A stretch of DNA of 64,000 nt, taken from Ignavibacteria bacterium. GTDB taxonomy: Bacteria; Bacteroidota; Ignavibacteria; Kapaibacteriales; UBA961. The stretch spans positions 124,001-188,000 of the forward strand of contig JADJXV010000003.1 of assembly GCA_016720145.1 (NCBI GenBank), in the 5' to 3' direction. The notes under the pieces are model-generated. The model saw only the letters and a list, made by a program, of their open reading frames with translations, was not told the DNA's origin and made no database searches. Within the stretch, counting starts at the first letter, position 1; every line of letters starts with the position of its first letter. A program made the position numbers and the translations under genes. This document shows, piece after piece, positions 10,123 through 19,390 of this stretch.

Positions 10123-10404
10123 GCTTTATAAATCATATTCTTTCACTTGTAAATATTCTTCATAATGACCTCAACAACCATATTGAATACGAACGACTTA
10201 CTAATCATATTCTACAATAGGTTGTTTTGAAGAATTCAAATTGTATTGATGAAGGATGTTGTATTGTTTCTATGGTAGATTCAATTCTCACCTATACACC
10301 TTCAGGTTGTCATTTTGAATTCGAGCCCATAAGTATGTAATGATAGCTTAAAACGAAACTACAAATTTTAACTCCTTATTATTCATTATGTTAAAAATGC
10401 AACT
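10123..10404. other. Non-coding gap after fic
   Basis: AT-rich sequence with no convincing reading frame, hairpin or RNA gene on either strand. It presumably carries the promoter of the DUF1569 gene at 10405. Confidence 0.5.
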
Positions 10405-10857
10405 ATGAAAAACATCTTCAATAAAAAAGATACAGATGAAGTTATCAAACGTATTCAAACTTTGAAATCAACCTCGCCGGCTCTTTGGGGTACTATGAAT
10501 GTTTCTCAAATGCTCGCTCATTGTAATGTGTCGTATGAAATGATCTATGACAATATACATGCTAAGCCTAATCTTCTGTTAAAGCTTATACTTAAGCTAC
10601 TCGTCAAGAAATCTGTAGTCGGTGAAAAACCGTATGCGAAGAGTTTGAGAACTGCTCCTGCTTTTATTATTAAAGATAGTAAGGACTTCGATAAGGAAAA
10701 ATCTCGATTAATTGCCTATATCATTAAAACTCAAGAACTTGGCGATAATTACTTCGATAATAAAGAATCCAATTCATTCGGACCACTAACTAAGAATGAA
10801 TGGAACAATATGCTGTACAAACATCTCGATCATCATTTAAGTCAGTTTGGAGCGTAA
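10405..10857 (+). CDS. DUF1569 (DinB-like four-helix) protein
   Basis: A 150-aa soluble protein of the DUF1569 family, which belongs to the DinB/YfiT-like four-helix-bundle fold. It shows the family features: an N-terminal helix with WGTMNVSQMLAHC (His at about 46) and a C-terminal HLDHHLSQFG. These histidines are the usual metal ligands in DinB-like proteins. The role of the family is not established; stress-related thiol or metal chemistry is often suggested. It is a lone gene between the broken fic and a VOC gene. Confidence 0.8.
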   Translation: MKNIFNKKDTDEVIKRIQTLKSTSPALWGTMNVSQMLAHCNVSYEMIYDNIHAKPNLLLKLILKLLVKKSVVGEKPYAKSLRTAPAFIIKDSKDFDKEKSRLIAYIIKTQELGDNYFDNKESNSFGPLTKNEWNNMLYKHLDHHLSQFGA

Positions 10858-11007
10858 TTGTTTTAATTTTACTTTTCTGTACTATGATAAATATACCTAT
10901 TCTATTTAACCTCCCTATACTTCACAATGATCTTATTTAAAAGAAACTAATGATGTCAGAAATACTATGAAACTGTTGCTGTTAATAGTCCTTTCAAAAG
11001 GTACGTA

Positions 11008-11403
11008 ATGAATGGTATTCTCCATCACATCGAAATCTACGTATCGAATCTCCAACAATCAATCCAATTCTGGCAGTGGTTGCTTACTGAAAAGCTTGGG
11101 TATAGTGTCTATCAACAATGGGAACATGGTATCAGTTTTAAGCTTGCCGAAACATATTTAGTATTTGTACAAACCGAGGATAATCATAAAGATACCATCT
11201 TCCACAGAAAAAATACCGGTCTCAATCATCTGGCTTTTCATTGTGAATCCCGCGAATTTATTGACTCCCTTACCTCCGAACTCCTCGAAAGAAATATTCC
11301 TCTTCTCTACCAAGACCAGCACCCTTTTGCCGGCGGAGATGATTATTACGCCGTTTTTTTTGAGGACCCGGACAGAATAAAAGTAGAAATAGTAGTCACC
11401 TAA
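11008..11403 (+). CDS. VOC-superfamily (glyoxalase-like) protein
   Basis: A 131-aa protein with the paired beta-alpha-beta-beta-beta units of the vicinal oxygen chelate fold. It starts with LHHIEIYVSNLQQSIQFW, has a second-half LNHLAFHCES motif, and ends with FEDPDRIKVEIVV. His7, the His in LNHLAF and the terminal Glu are the usual metal ligands. The substrate cannot be told; the family covers glyoxalases, dioxygenases and fosfomycin-type resistance proteins. It is 35 bp upstream of the SulP transporter on the same strand, so it may be cotranscribed. Confidence 0.8.
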   Translation: MNGILHHIEIYVSNLQQSIQFWQWLLTEKLGYSVYQQWEHGISFKLAETYLVFVQTEDNHKDTIFHRKNTGLNHLAFHCESREFIDSLTSELLERNIPLLYQDQHPFAGGDDYYAVFFEDPDRIKVEIVVT

Positions 11404-11438
11404 TTATTATTATAACCTTATATAAACAATACACTTCC

Positions 11439-12989
11439 ATGAAGCAAAAATTCAATCAGTACAAATCGACGTGGTACAAATATGATTTACCGGCAGGACT
11501 TTCTGTTTTTTTAGTTGCCTTACCGTTGTGTTTGGGAATTGCTCTCGCATCAGGCGCTCCCCTCTATGCCGGATTAATTTCCGGAATCATCGGTGGGCTT
11601 GTCGTATCGATGGTGAGCGGTTCACATCTTGCAGTATCGGGTCCGGCTGCCGGACTCACGACACTCGTCGCCGCGTCGATTATTTCGCTTGGTGATTATA
11701 GGATATTCTTATTGGCGGTGATGGTTGCCGGATTGTTTCAAGTGGTGATTGGCGTTCTCAAGCTAGGAACAATTGCCAATTATTTCCCCTCGTCGGTCAT
11801 CAAAGGAATGCTGGCTGCAATTGGAGTGATCCTTGTGTCCAAGCAGATTCCTCTCGCTCTCGGCTACGATCAGCCTGACTTTTGGACGAGTGGATTTCCT
11901 CAACTGTTTTCCTCCGGTCATTTTTTAGGTAACATTCAGAATTTCTATGAACATACGGCAGAAGGTGCTATACTTATTACAGTAGTTTCACTTATACTTT
12001 TAGTGCTTTTACAACATCCGGTTGCAAAGAAATATAAAGTCATTCCAGCTCCTCTCGTAGTGGTAATTGTGGGTATACTCCTGAATCTTATTTTATCAAA
12101 TGGAACATCGAGCTTTTCACTCAAAGAGTCGCAATTGGTGAATATTCCTTCCGATATATTTGCGAGTATGACATTTCCGGACTTTTCAAAACTATTTTCT
12201 ACATCTGAAATTTGGAAAGATGGATTAATTATTGGTTTGCTCGCCACCCTCGAGACCTTGCTTTGCATTGAAGCCGTCGATAAGCTTGATATTCATAATA
12301 GAATTACCCCTGTCAATCGTGAACTCATTGCGCAAGGTATTGGTAATATGACCTGCGGACTCTTTGGCGCAATTCCACTGACGGCAGTAGTCGTGCGTGG
12401 TGCGGCGAATGTCGATGCCGGCGCGCGGTCAAAGCTTTCTGCATTTACTCACGGTGTATTCCTCCTCCTTGCTGTGGCTTTGATTCCATTTGTTTTAAAC
12501 AAAATTCCGTTTGCTTCTCTTGCTGCTATTCTATTAATGACAGGATTCAACCTCACCAAGCCAAAACTCTACCGTAATATGTGGAGCTTGGGTACAAAAC
12601 AATTCATCCCGTTTTTAATCACTATTGTCGTCATACTATCAACAGATTTATTAATTGGAGTCAGCATCGGATTATTAATCTCTATCTATTTTATTATTCA
12701 GAATAATTTTCGTTCGGACTATAAAATTACCGACATAAGCCAAGGAAGTACACAGGGATACAACATCAAGCTTAATTCTAATGTTACGTTTTTAAATAAA
12801 GTCAAACTACGCGATGCACTTGATGAAATACCCGAAAACAGCGTACTCGTCATCGACGGCAGTGAAAGCAAATTTATCGATTATGATATTCTGGAAATTA
12901 TCAGCGAATTCCACAATAAAGCAGTCGATAAAGGAATCGAAGTACTTCTAAAAGGTATAGAAAAAGTAAGTGTGACGGCGGTGCATTGA
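11439..12989 (+). CDS. SulP-family anion transporter with short STAS domain
   Basis: A 516-aa inner-membrane protein with ten or more hydrophobic segments over residues 20-415 and a C-terminal cytoplasmic STAS domain from about 430. The first membrane region has the SulP hallmark LPAGLSVFLVALPLCLGIAL, followed by GPAAGLTTL. Members move sulfate, bicarbonate or other anions. The LPLCLGIALASGAPLYAG wording resembles the bicarbonate/sulfate SulP branch of Bacteroidota, but substrate is inference. The STAS part is short (about 85 residues) and ends at KVSVTAVH, though the frame is clean. Tandem simple repeats begin just after the stop. Confidence 0.88.
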   Translation: MKQKFNQYKSTWYKYDLPAGLSVFLVALPLCLGIALASGAPLYAGLISGIIGGLVVSMVSGSHLAVSGPAAGLTTLVAASIISLGDYRIFLLAVMVAGLFQVVIGVLKLGTIANYFPSSVIKGMLAAIGVILVSKQIPLALGYDQPDFWTSGFPQLFSSGHFLGNIQNFYEHTAEGAILITVVSLILLVLLQHPVAKKYKVIPAPLVVVIVGILLNLILSNGTSSFSLKESQLVNIPSDIFASMTFPDFSKLFSTSEIWKDGLIIGLLATLETLLCIEAVDKLDIHNRITPVNRELIAQGIGNMTCGLFGAIPLTAVVVRGAANVDAGARSKLSAFTHGVFLLLAVALIPFVLNKIPFASLAAILLMTGFNLTKPKLYRNMWSLGTKQFIPFLITIVVILSTDLLIGVSIGLLISIYFIIQNNFRSDYKITDISQGSTQGYNIKLNSNVTFLNKVKLRDALDEIPENSVLVIDGSESKFIDYDILEIISEFHNKAVDKGIEVLLKGIEKVSVTAVH

Positions 12990-12992
12990 AGT

Positions 12993-13084
12993 CGTAAGTC
13001 GATAAGTCTATAAGTAGTAAGTCGATAAGTCTATAAGTAGTAAGTCGATAAGTGGTAAGTAGTAAGTAGTAAATTGTAAGTAGT
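12993..13084. repeat. Tandem 23-bp/7-bp repeat (GTAAGT type)
   Basis: A 23-bp unit starting GTAAGTCGATAAGTC occurs at 12993-13015 and exactly again at 13016-13038, then a partial copy, then 7-bp GTAAGTA-like units to 13084. It begins 4 bp after the sulP stop codon. Confidence 0.9.
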
Positions 13085-13097
13085 ATTTCTATTTGAG

Positions 13098-13196
13098 TCC
13101 CTTATGTCCTTTATGTCCTTTATTTCCCTTATGTCCCTCATGTCCCTTATGTCCCTCATGTCCCTTATGTCCCTCATGTCCCTCATGTCCCTCATG
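13098..13196. repeat. Eleven 9-bp tandem units (TCCCTYATG)
   Basis: Eleven contiguous 9-mers, nearly all TCCCTTATG or TCCCTCATG, with two TCCTTTAT-type variants near the left end. They lie between the convergent 3' ends of sulP and acs. All are 9 bp, so a read-through frame would be kept. There is no spacer sequence, so this is a minisatellite, not CRISPR. Confidence 0.92.
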
Positions 13197-13225
13197 TCAC
13201 TTCTCTCCAAAATAGATTGAGAATC

Positions 13226-15215
13226 TTACTCTTCATCAGATCGTAATTTCTCCAAAACCGATAGATCTTCTAGAGTTGTTGTATCACCATTGATGGCATT
13301 CCCTGAGACTAATTCTCTCAGAAGTCGGCGCATGATTTTGCCGCTCCGAGTTTTGGGTAATGCTTCGGTGAAACGTATCTCGTCCGGCCGAGCTATATGA
13401 CCAATTTCAACGCCCACATGTGCGCGGAGTTCTTCTTTGAGAGTAGCAAGATCTACGACTGCTTCTGACTTGAGCGTGACGAATGCAACGAGCGCATTTC
13501 CTTTTAATTCATCAGGTTTGGCGACGACGGCTGCTTCGGCAACTGCTTTTGTGTGATACGAGAGCGCTTTCAACTTCTGCTGTACCGAGACGATGACCAC
13601 TTACATTGACCACATCATCGACACGACCCATTATCCAGAAATATCCATCTTCATCTTTCCGTGCCCCATCACCGGTGAAATACCAACCTTGATGCTTGTC
13701 TGTCGGTGGGAAATTACTCCAATACGTCTCTTTATAGCGCTTTTTATCTCCAAAAATTGACCGTGCCATACCTGGCCATGGATGTTTGATAACGAGTAAT
13801 CCACCCTCGTTTGGTTCACATGAAGTGCCATCTTTTCGCACAACATCGGCCAGAATTCCAGGCAAAGCTTTCGTAGCGCTTCCCGGCTTAGTCGTTGTTA
13901 CGCCTGGAATTGGAGCAATCATTATTCCTCCTGTTTCCGTTTGCCACCATGTATCGACGATTGGGCATTTCCCCTTTCCGATCATCGCATGATACCACAT
14001 CCATGCTTCCGGATTGATAGGTTCGCCAACGGTACCTATGAGTCTCAGCGAGGACAAATCATGCTTGAGCGGATATCCGTCGCCCCATCGAATGAATGCT
14101 CGGATTGCAGTCGGTGCTGTATAAAATATCGTAACCTTGTGCCTATCAATCATATCCCAGAACCTATCAGGTTGGGGAAAGTTCGGCGCGCCTTCGTAGA
14201 GAAGAATACTGGCTCCATTGGCAAGTGGACCATACACGATGTAGCTGTGACCCGTCACCCATCCAATATCAGCGGTGCAGAAATAAAGGTCATCATCATG
14301 AATATCAAATACTACTTTTGATGAATAAGCTACATGCGTTAAATATCCGCCGGTAGTATGAAGAATTCCCTTGGGTTTACCGGTCGAGCCGCTCGTGTAG
14401 AGAATGAATAGTGGATGTTCGCTACTGAGCTCTACAGCAGGAATATTTGATGGCGCCCCAAGCATAAGATCATGCCACCAATGGTCTCGTCCTGCTTTCA
14501 TGGTTACTTCACCACCGGTTCGTCTCAGCACGATGCTATGCTGTATCGTTGGACAATGGTCAAGGGCATCATTAGCTGCCTGCTTGAGATTTACTTCTGT
14601 ACCTCGGCGGTAAGCGCCATCTTGGGTGATGAGAAGCACTGCTTTTGAGTCGTTGATACGTTCGCGGAGAGCTTCGGCTGAAAATCCTCCAAATACCACA
14701 TTGTGGGTTGCGCCGATTCTCGCGCAGGCAAGCATTGCGATGACTGCTTCCGGTACCATGCCCATGTAGATAGCGACAACATCACCTTTATCGACGCCGA
14801 GTGAACGTAATATACCGGCACATTTACATACTTCGAGGTGTAGTTGTGTATATGTTAGGGTACGAATATCGCCCGGCTCTCCTTCCCAAATAATAGCAGC
14901 TTTGTTCCTACGCCAAGATGTGAGATGTCGATCAAGGCAATTGTAGGAAATATTAATTTTCCCGCCGGAGAACCATTCGGCAGTCGGATTATTCCATGTA
15001 AATGCGCCATTCCATTTACGGAACCAATCAAGTGTTTCGGCTTGTTCGGTCCAAAATTTCACCGGATCTTTTGCAGCTTTATTGACAATATTATTATGTT
15101 CAGCTTCTGAGCTAATCCATGCTTTTTCAATGAATTGCTTCGATGGCTTGAATGTCCTGTGTTCAATTTGTACCGAAGAAATAGAATCAGATGAATGGTT
15201 TGAATGTGTACTCAT
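13226..15215 (-). pseudogene. acs: Acetyl-CoA synthetase (Acs), single frameshift
   Basis: Encodes an AMP-forming acetate:CoA ligase that makes acetyl-CoA from acetate, ATP and CoA. The reading frame from ATG 15215 covers the N-terminus, the adenylate motif LYTSGSTGKPKG, the WWQTETGG motif and GRVDDVVNVSGHRLG. It then loses frame at a four-T run (13547-13550; AAAA on the coding strand). The other frame continues at once with KAVAEAAVVAKPDELKG and ends with the acetylatable lysine in PKTRSGKIMRRLLRE. Removing one A gives about 662 aa, normal for Acs. The break falls between the main and C-terminal lid domains, so a truncated product would lack the domain needed for thioester formation. A true knockout and a homopolymer error are both possible. 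Confidence 0.9.
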
Positions 15216-15926
15216 AGTAAATATAGCTTGATTATGAACAATCTTTGGTTAAATGGCCGATCATATTACATTCGATCAACTCTCGACAAATATAACACCA
15301 ATAAAGATTTCGCGCCTTACAAACATCCCAAAATGTTATATTGCAGCTATTGTACGCTTCAATGTGTAGTAATCCTATCATAATTCCGCTTCTGAGAATA
15401 TTCATTGATTTTTAGTCAATTTTTCGAAGTATTTCATTTATTACCAATTGGTTCGGACGGAATGACAGATGTCGATACAAGCATCTAATTTTTATGATGC
15501 AAAGATAGATTTACTCTTCTAATACCTCAAGTATTGAGTAAGTAACTTGTAACGGGCTAGAATCTTTCAAGAGTTACTAGTCTTTCAGATAATACACTTG
15601 TCTTTCGTGCAAGATACCGATTGTGATTGCTCATTTTGATACATAAAGGTATAAATCATTCATCGATATATATAAACCCACGAGCATCAACGTGGGTTTT
15701 GTTATTATTGTCAGCGAATTGATAGAAATTTCTATCACACTTTTTCCTGAACATATTGTTGCAGAAAAGCGATTCAGACTATCTCATAGTAAATGCAAGT
15801 AAGTGCGCATCTATTTTTATATCAAATGGTTAGTGCAATCTATATTTTTATTATAATGTCAATTTTCTAACTTAATTGTTGAACATCTGTCTATCATATT
15901 GACTATAATTTAATTTTGCAATAGTA
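15216..15926. other. 710-bp gene-free region with an orphan hairpin
   Basis: No plausible protein-coding frame. It holds the acs promoter side, an imperfect inverted repeat around 15542-15585 (AGTAACTTG against CAAGAGTTACT) and a strong hairpin at 15674-15699. I see no tRNA, tmRNA, SRP or RNase P motifs. A small RNA ending at the hairpin is possible. Confidence 0.5.
15674..15699 (+). terminator. Orphan hairpin, terminator-like
   Basis: The 9-bp arms AAACCCACG (15674-15682) and CGTGGGTTT (15691-15699) pair perfectly over an 8-nt loop, followed on the + strand by a T-rich TGTTATTATT. No + strand gene lies within 2.6 kb upstream, so what it would terminate is unclear. Confidence 0.5.
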
Positions 15927-16598
15927 TTGAAAACTTCACTTCTTGTCTTTGCTCGATATCCACATCTCGGGAAAGTTAAAACACGTTTAGCCGCATCAAT
16001 TGGCGACGTGAATGCCAAGGAATTCTATACGAGTTGTGCCGAATTGACTTATCAAAACATGTATTCAATGACTGATGAAGTTGATGTGACAATTTATTAC
16101 TCTGAAAGACTTGACGAATATCTGATGAAGGATTGGGTTGATATGTTTAGTGAAAGTAATTCCATTATCCCTCAATCAGGAAATGACTTAGGTGAACGAA
16201 TGAAAAATGCTTTTATGCAAACATTTGATAGATTCCCACACCAGTCAGCAATTATTATTGGTACTGATACTCCTGATATCACTCCTGAAATTATACTCCA
16301 AGCTAAACACTTGTTAGAATCGCATGATGTAGTTATCGGTCCGGCTAATGACGGTGGATATTACCTTCTCGGAATGAATACTTTACATGCAAGTTTGTTT
16401 GAGTCAATAGACTGGAGTACGCCGAAGGTTTATGAACAAACAATTCAAAAAGCTGAAAAATTAAATTGTAACGTTGCTATTCTTGAACAACTTACCGATA
16501 TCGATACCGTTGATGACATGCAGCTTTGGCTACAGCAATCAACATCTCTTACCCATCCATTATATAATATTGCCTCTCGATTGATTACTTATGAATAA
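15927..16598 (+). CDS. DUF2064 glycosyltransferase (rSAM-associated type 1)
   Basis: A 223-aa GT-A-fold nucleotidyl/glycosyl transferase of the DUF2064 (TIGR04282) family, known as rSAM/selenodomain-associated transferase 1. It has the N-terminal LLVFARYPHLGKVKTRLA motif, the metal/nucleotide motif IIGTDTPDIT, and GPANDGGYYLLGM. The start is a TTG at 15927 with no clear Shine-Dalgarno; the conserved N-terminal motif begins four residues later, so no other start fits. It overlaps the following GNAT gene by 8 bp and opens a five-gene set with arsS, so a role in attaching sugar to an organoarsenical is inferred. Confidence 0.82.
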   Translation: MKTSLLVFARYPHLGKVKTRLAASIGDVNAKEFYTSCAELTYQNMYSMTDEVDVTIYYSERLDEYLMKDWVDMFSESNSIIPQSGNDLGERMKNAFMQTFDRFPHQSAIIIGTDTPDITPEIILQAKHLLESHDVVIGPANDGGYYLLGMNTLHASLFESIDWSTPKVYEQTIQKAEKLNCNVAILEQLTDIDTVDDMQLWLQQSTSLTHPLYNIASRLITYE

Positions 16599-17202
16599 AC
16601 TAACAGTTATAAAGACAAAACGCTTACTACTACGACAATGGAAAGATAGTGATCTCCATTATTATGCTTCAATGAATGCAGATGAAGATGTAATGCATTT
16701 CTTTCCACGATTGCAAACTGAAGAAGAATCGGCTGCATTTATCGATGTACAGCTTCAAAGAATTGATGAACGCGGGTGGGGATTATTTGCAGTAGAAGTG
16801 ATTGAAAGCAAAGAGTTTATTGGATTTATAGGTTTGAATCCTACGACGTTCGATTCGAATTTTACACCTTGTACTGAAATTGGCTGGCGGCTTCGTAAAG
16901 AGTTTTGGAATCAAGGCTATGCTTCCGAAGGCGCGAAAGCTTGTTTAACATACGGTTTTAGAGATTTAGATTTTAAGGATATCTACTCATTTACTGCCAA
17001 ACTCAACCTTCCGTCTGAACGTGTCATGCAAAAAATCGGTATGGAACAAATTGGTGAATTTAGTCACCCTCGCGTACCGGAAGACAGCATATTAAAGCCT
17101 CATATACTCTATCATCTCTCACAAAGTAAGTTCAATGAAATGAACATCAATTCTGCATATAATCCTAACACAAAATTTAGCAACTTACTACAAATACAAT
17201 GA
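16591..17202 (+). CDS. GNAT acetyltransferase in the ars operon
   Basis: A 203-aa RimJ/RimL-like N-acetyltransferase. The N-terminal TKRLLLRQWKDSDL and the acetyl-CoA-binding stretch RLRKEFWNQGYASEGAK (a Q/RxxGxG/A-type loop) are clear, as is VMQKIGMEQIGEF near the end. The last 30 residues (NEMNINSAYNPN onward) are extra and unlike the family. It overlaps the previous stop (ATGAATAA) and its own stop overlaps the next start (ATGA), so it is tightly coupled. The acyl acceptor is unknown. GNATs are not a standard part of described arsenosugar clusters, which makes its place here notable. Confidence 0.82.
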   Translation: MNKLTVIKTKRLLLRQWKDSDLHYYASMNADEDVMHFFPRLQTEEESAAFIDVQLQRIDERGWGLFAVEVIESKEFIGFIGLNPTTFDSNFTPCTEIGWRLRKEFWNQGYASEGAKACLTYGFRDLDFKDIYSFTAKLNLPSERVMQKIGMEQIGEFSHPRVPEDSILKPHILYHLSQSKFNEMNINSAYNPNTKFSNLLQIQ

Positions 17203-17534
17203 ATTACTTTGACTCAAAAGACCTTGAACGATTTGCAGAAGTCGGCACCTTCCGTAAAGAACTCATGGATAAATTTTTTGATTATTACGGTACAGTAACC
17301 GGCGAAGACGGAGCACTCTCCAAACGTGAAAAATCACTCATCGCTCTCGCGGTCGCTCACGCACTCAAATGTCCATATTGTATCGATGCTTATACGACAA
17401 CATGCTTAGAAAATGGATCCAATCCTGACCAAATGACCGAAGCAATACATGTAGCTGCAGCAATGGCAGCCGGAATTACCTTAGTTCACGGCACTCAGAT
17501 GCTCGGACATTTGGAACGAGCCGGAGCAGCATAA
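17199..17534 (+). CDS. Arsenosugar-associated peroxidase-like protein
   Basis: A 111-aa carboxymuconolactone-decarboxylase/AhpD-like protein. The redox motif Cys58-Pro-Tyr-Cys61 is followed by IDAYTTTC, and HVAAAMAAGITLVHG matches the family's helical core. Its placement directly before arsS is the usual context of the arsenosugar biosynthesis-associated peroxidase-like family (TIGR04169). It probably handles thiol redox chemistry on the arsenic intermediate, but no biochemical role is proven. The start overlaps the GNAT stop by 4 bp; arsS follows 26 bp later. Confidence 0.85.
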   Translation: MNYFDSKDLERFAEVGTFRKELMDKFFDYYGTVTGEDGALSKREKSLIALAVAHALKCPYCIDAYTTTCLENGSNPDQMTEAIHVAAAMAAGITLVHGTQMLGHLERAGAA

Positions 17535-17560
17535 ATCATTGCCAACATTTAAACTATTTT

Positions 17561-18604
17561 ATGTATCAACCTGATAAAATACTAACTTCTACCCTTGATT
17601 TGCCGGTTCTGCAGTCTGCTTCAGACTTACCTTATAATTTTCAACAAGTAGTAAACAAGCATCATCTGAATTTATCTCCATTATCAATTGATACTTTGCA
17701 GGTGAACATCACGAAGATGTGTAATCAAGCTTGTCTCCATTGTCATGTCGATGCGTCACCTAAGCGAACGGAGAGTATGGACTTACGTACAGTCAACGCA
17801 TGCTTGGAAATTTTACAGAATCATCCAGAAATAATAAATCTTGACATCACCGGTGGCGCACCCGAGCTCAATCCACATTTCGACTATTTAGTAATTGAAG
17901 CCAAAAAACTTGGCAAACACGTGATGATACGACACAATCTGACGGTAACACTTGAGGGACATCCGACTACTTCAGAAAGCAAAGAGTATCTCCCTGCATT
18001 TTTTGCTGAACATCACGTCGAAGTCATATCATCCCTTCCCTATTATCAGGAATTTTTTACCGACAAACAGCGTGGTAAGGGTGTGTTTCATAAAAGCATT
18101 GAGAGCGCGCTCCGCCTAAATTCCGTTGGTTTCGGAATGCCAAATTCAGGATTGCTTTTTAATCTTGTGTACAATCCGGTCGGTTCGTTTCTTCCGGCAC
18201 CACAAGCGAATCTTGAGCAAGACTTCAAACTTGAATTACGCACCAAATATGGTATTGAATTCAATCATCTCTTTACCATGACAAACATGCCAATTCATCG
18301 ATTTAAAGACAACTTACAGCGACGTGGTGCATTCCAGGATTATATGGATAAACTGCTTCATGCTTTCAATCCTACTGCTGCAGGTGGAATCATGTGTCGT
18401 TCGCTTATCAGTGTTGGCTACGATGGTTCATTGTACGACTGTGATTTTAATCAAATGCTTGATATGAATATACATGCAGGAGAAAAGATGACTGTATTTA
18501 ATTTTGATGCGCAGAAGCTGTTACAACGCAACATCTTATTCGCTTCTCACTGTTTTGGCTGCACCGCCGGTGCTGGCAGCAGTTGTGGTGGAACAATATC
18601 TTAA
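17561..18604 (+). CDS. arsS: Arsenosugar biosynthesis radical SAM protein ArsS
   Basis: A 347-aa radical SAM enzyme. The [4Fe-4S]/SAM motif is C54-x3-C58-x2-C61 (CNQACLHC), and the SAM-contact motif TGGAPELNPHF follows. The C-terminal selenodomain-type tail is present as HCFGCTAGAGSSCGG with Cys331, Cys334 and Cys342. In some relatives one of these positions is selenocysteine; here all are cysteine codons. ArsS proteins are linked to building 5'-deoxyadenosyl or ribosyl arsenicals on the way to arsenosugars. No ArsM methyltransferase is visible in the window, so the methylated arsenic substrate must come from elsewhere. It is 26 bp after the peroxidase-like gene and 7 bp before the GT2 gene. 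Confidence 0.93.
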   Translation: MYQPDKILTSTLDLPVLQSASDLPYNFQQVVNKHHLNLSPLSIDTLQVNITKMCNQACLHCHVDASPKRTESMDLRTVNACLEILQNHPEIINLDITGGAPELNPHFDYLVIEAKKLGKHVMIRHNLTVTLEGHPTTSESKEYLPAFFAEHHVEVISSLPYYQEFFTDKQRGKGVFHKSIESALRLNSVGFGMPNSGLLFNLVYNPVGSFLPAPQANLEQDFKLELRTKYGIEFNHLFTMTNMPIHRFKDNLQRRGAFQDYMDKLLHAFNPTAAGGIMCRSLISVGYDGSLYDCDFNQMLDMNIHAGEKMTVFNFDAQKLLQRNILFASHCFGCTAGAGSSCGGTIS

Positions 18605-18611
18605 TCCGACT

Positions 18612-19309
18612 ATGTTTCTAAACCATACAATCGGTGTCATCATTCCCGCCTACAACGAAGAAAAATCCATTCGAAAAGTACTTGCTGAAATTCCTGATTT
18701 TGTCGATATCGTGGTAGTTGTTGATAATAATTCAACTGATTCCACGGCTGATGCTGCTCGTTCGGGTGGGGCAATTGTCGTGAGTCAACCTATTCGCGGC
18801 TATGGTAATGCTTGCTTGAGAGGTATCGAAGAATTACAAAAGTACAAGCCTGAAATCACCGTCTTTCTTGATGGTGATTACAGCGACTATCCTGAGGAAA
18901 TTGAATCACTTATACATCCAATACTTACAACCAATCATGATTTTGTGGTTGGTTCACGAATTACAGGACAAAGCGAAAAAGGAGCTTTACTTCCGCAAGC
19001 AATCTTTGGGAATTGGCTTTCGACGAGGCTTATCAGATTATTATGGGGTTATCATTTTACAGACTTAGGACCATTCAGGGCGATAAGAACAGATATGCTG
19101 AACTTGCTCGATATGCAGGATAAAACGTTTGGATGGACTGTCGAAATGCAAATTAAAGCAGCAAAACAGAAGTTGAAATGTATTGAAATTCCGGTACGTT
19201 ACCGGAAAAGAATTGGCAGTCAAAAGTGTCGGGAACAGTTAAAGGTTCAATCAAAGCGGGATATATGATTTTATGGACAATTTTCAAACATGCAGTAATT
19301 CGAAGATAA
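18612..19309 (+). pseudogene. GT2 glycosyltransferase, frameshift near the end
   Basis: A family 2 glycosyltransferase of about 232 aa that belongs to the arsS operon. From ATG 18612 (7 bp after arsS) it reads IGVIIPAYNEEKSIRKVL, then DGDYSDYP (the DxD-type site), then DLGPFRAIR. Near the end the frame is lost at a four-A run (19222-19225). Adding one A restores KVSGTVKGSIKAGY and a natural end at 19309; without it, translation ends at 19268 in unrelated residues. The catalytic part is upstream of the break, so the protein could still work. Likely role: transfer of a sugar in arsenosugar or arsenolipid assembly (inference from context). Confidence 0.82.
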
Positions 19310-19342
19310 AGGCAAAAAGTAAATTTAGAGTACGTAAAAACA

Positions 19343-19374
19343 AATTTAGGCGAACCGATCGGTTCGCCTAAATT
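19343..19374. terminator. Bidirectional terminator, perfect palindrome
   Basis: A 32-nt perfect palindrome centred on GATC (core GGCGAACC/GGTTCGCC) with A/T tracts on both sides. It sits between the convergent GT2 and SecB-like genes and should serve both. Confidence 0.85.
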
Positions 19375-19390
19375 ATTTTATCTCAATTAA

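Noticed and set aside
13098..13196. Possible CRISPR array
   Set aside because: Nine-base units directly abut with no spacers, so it is a minisatellite; no cas genes are present.
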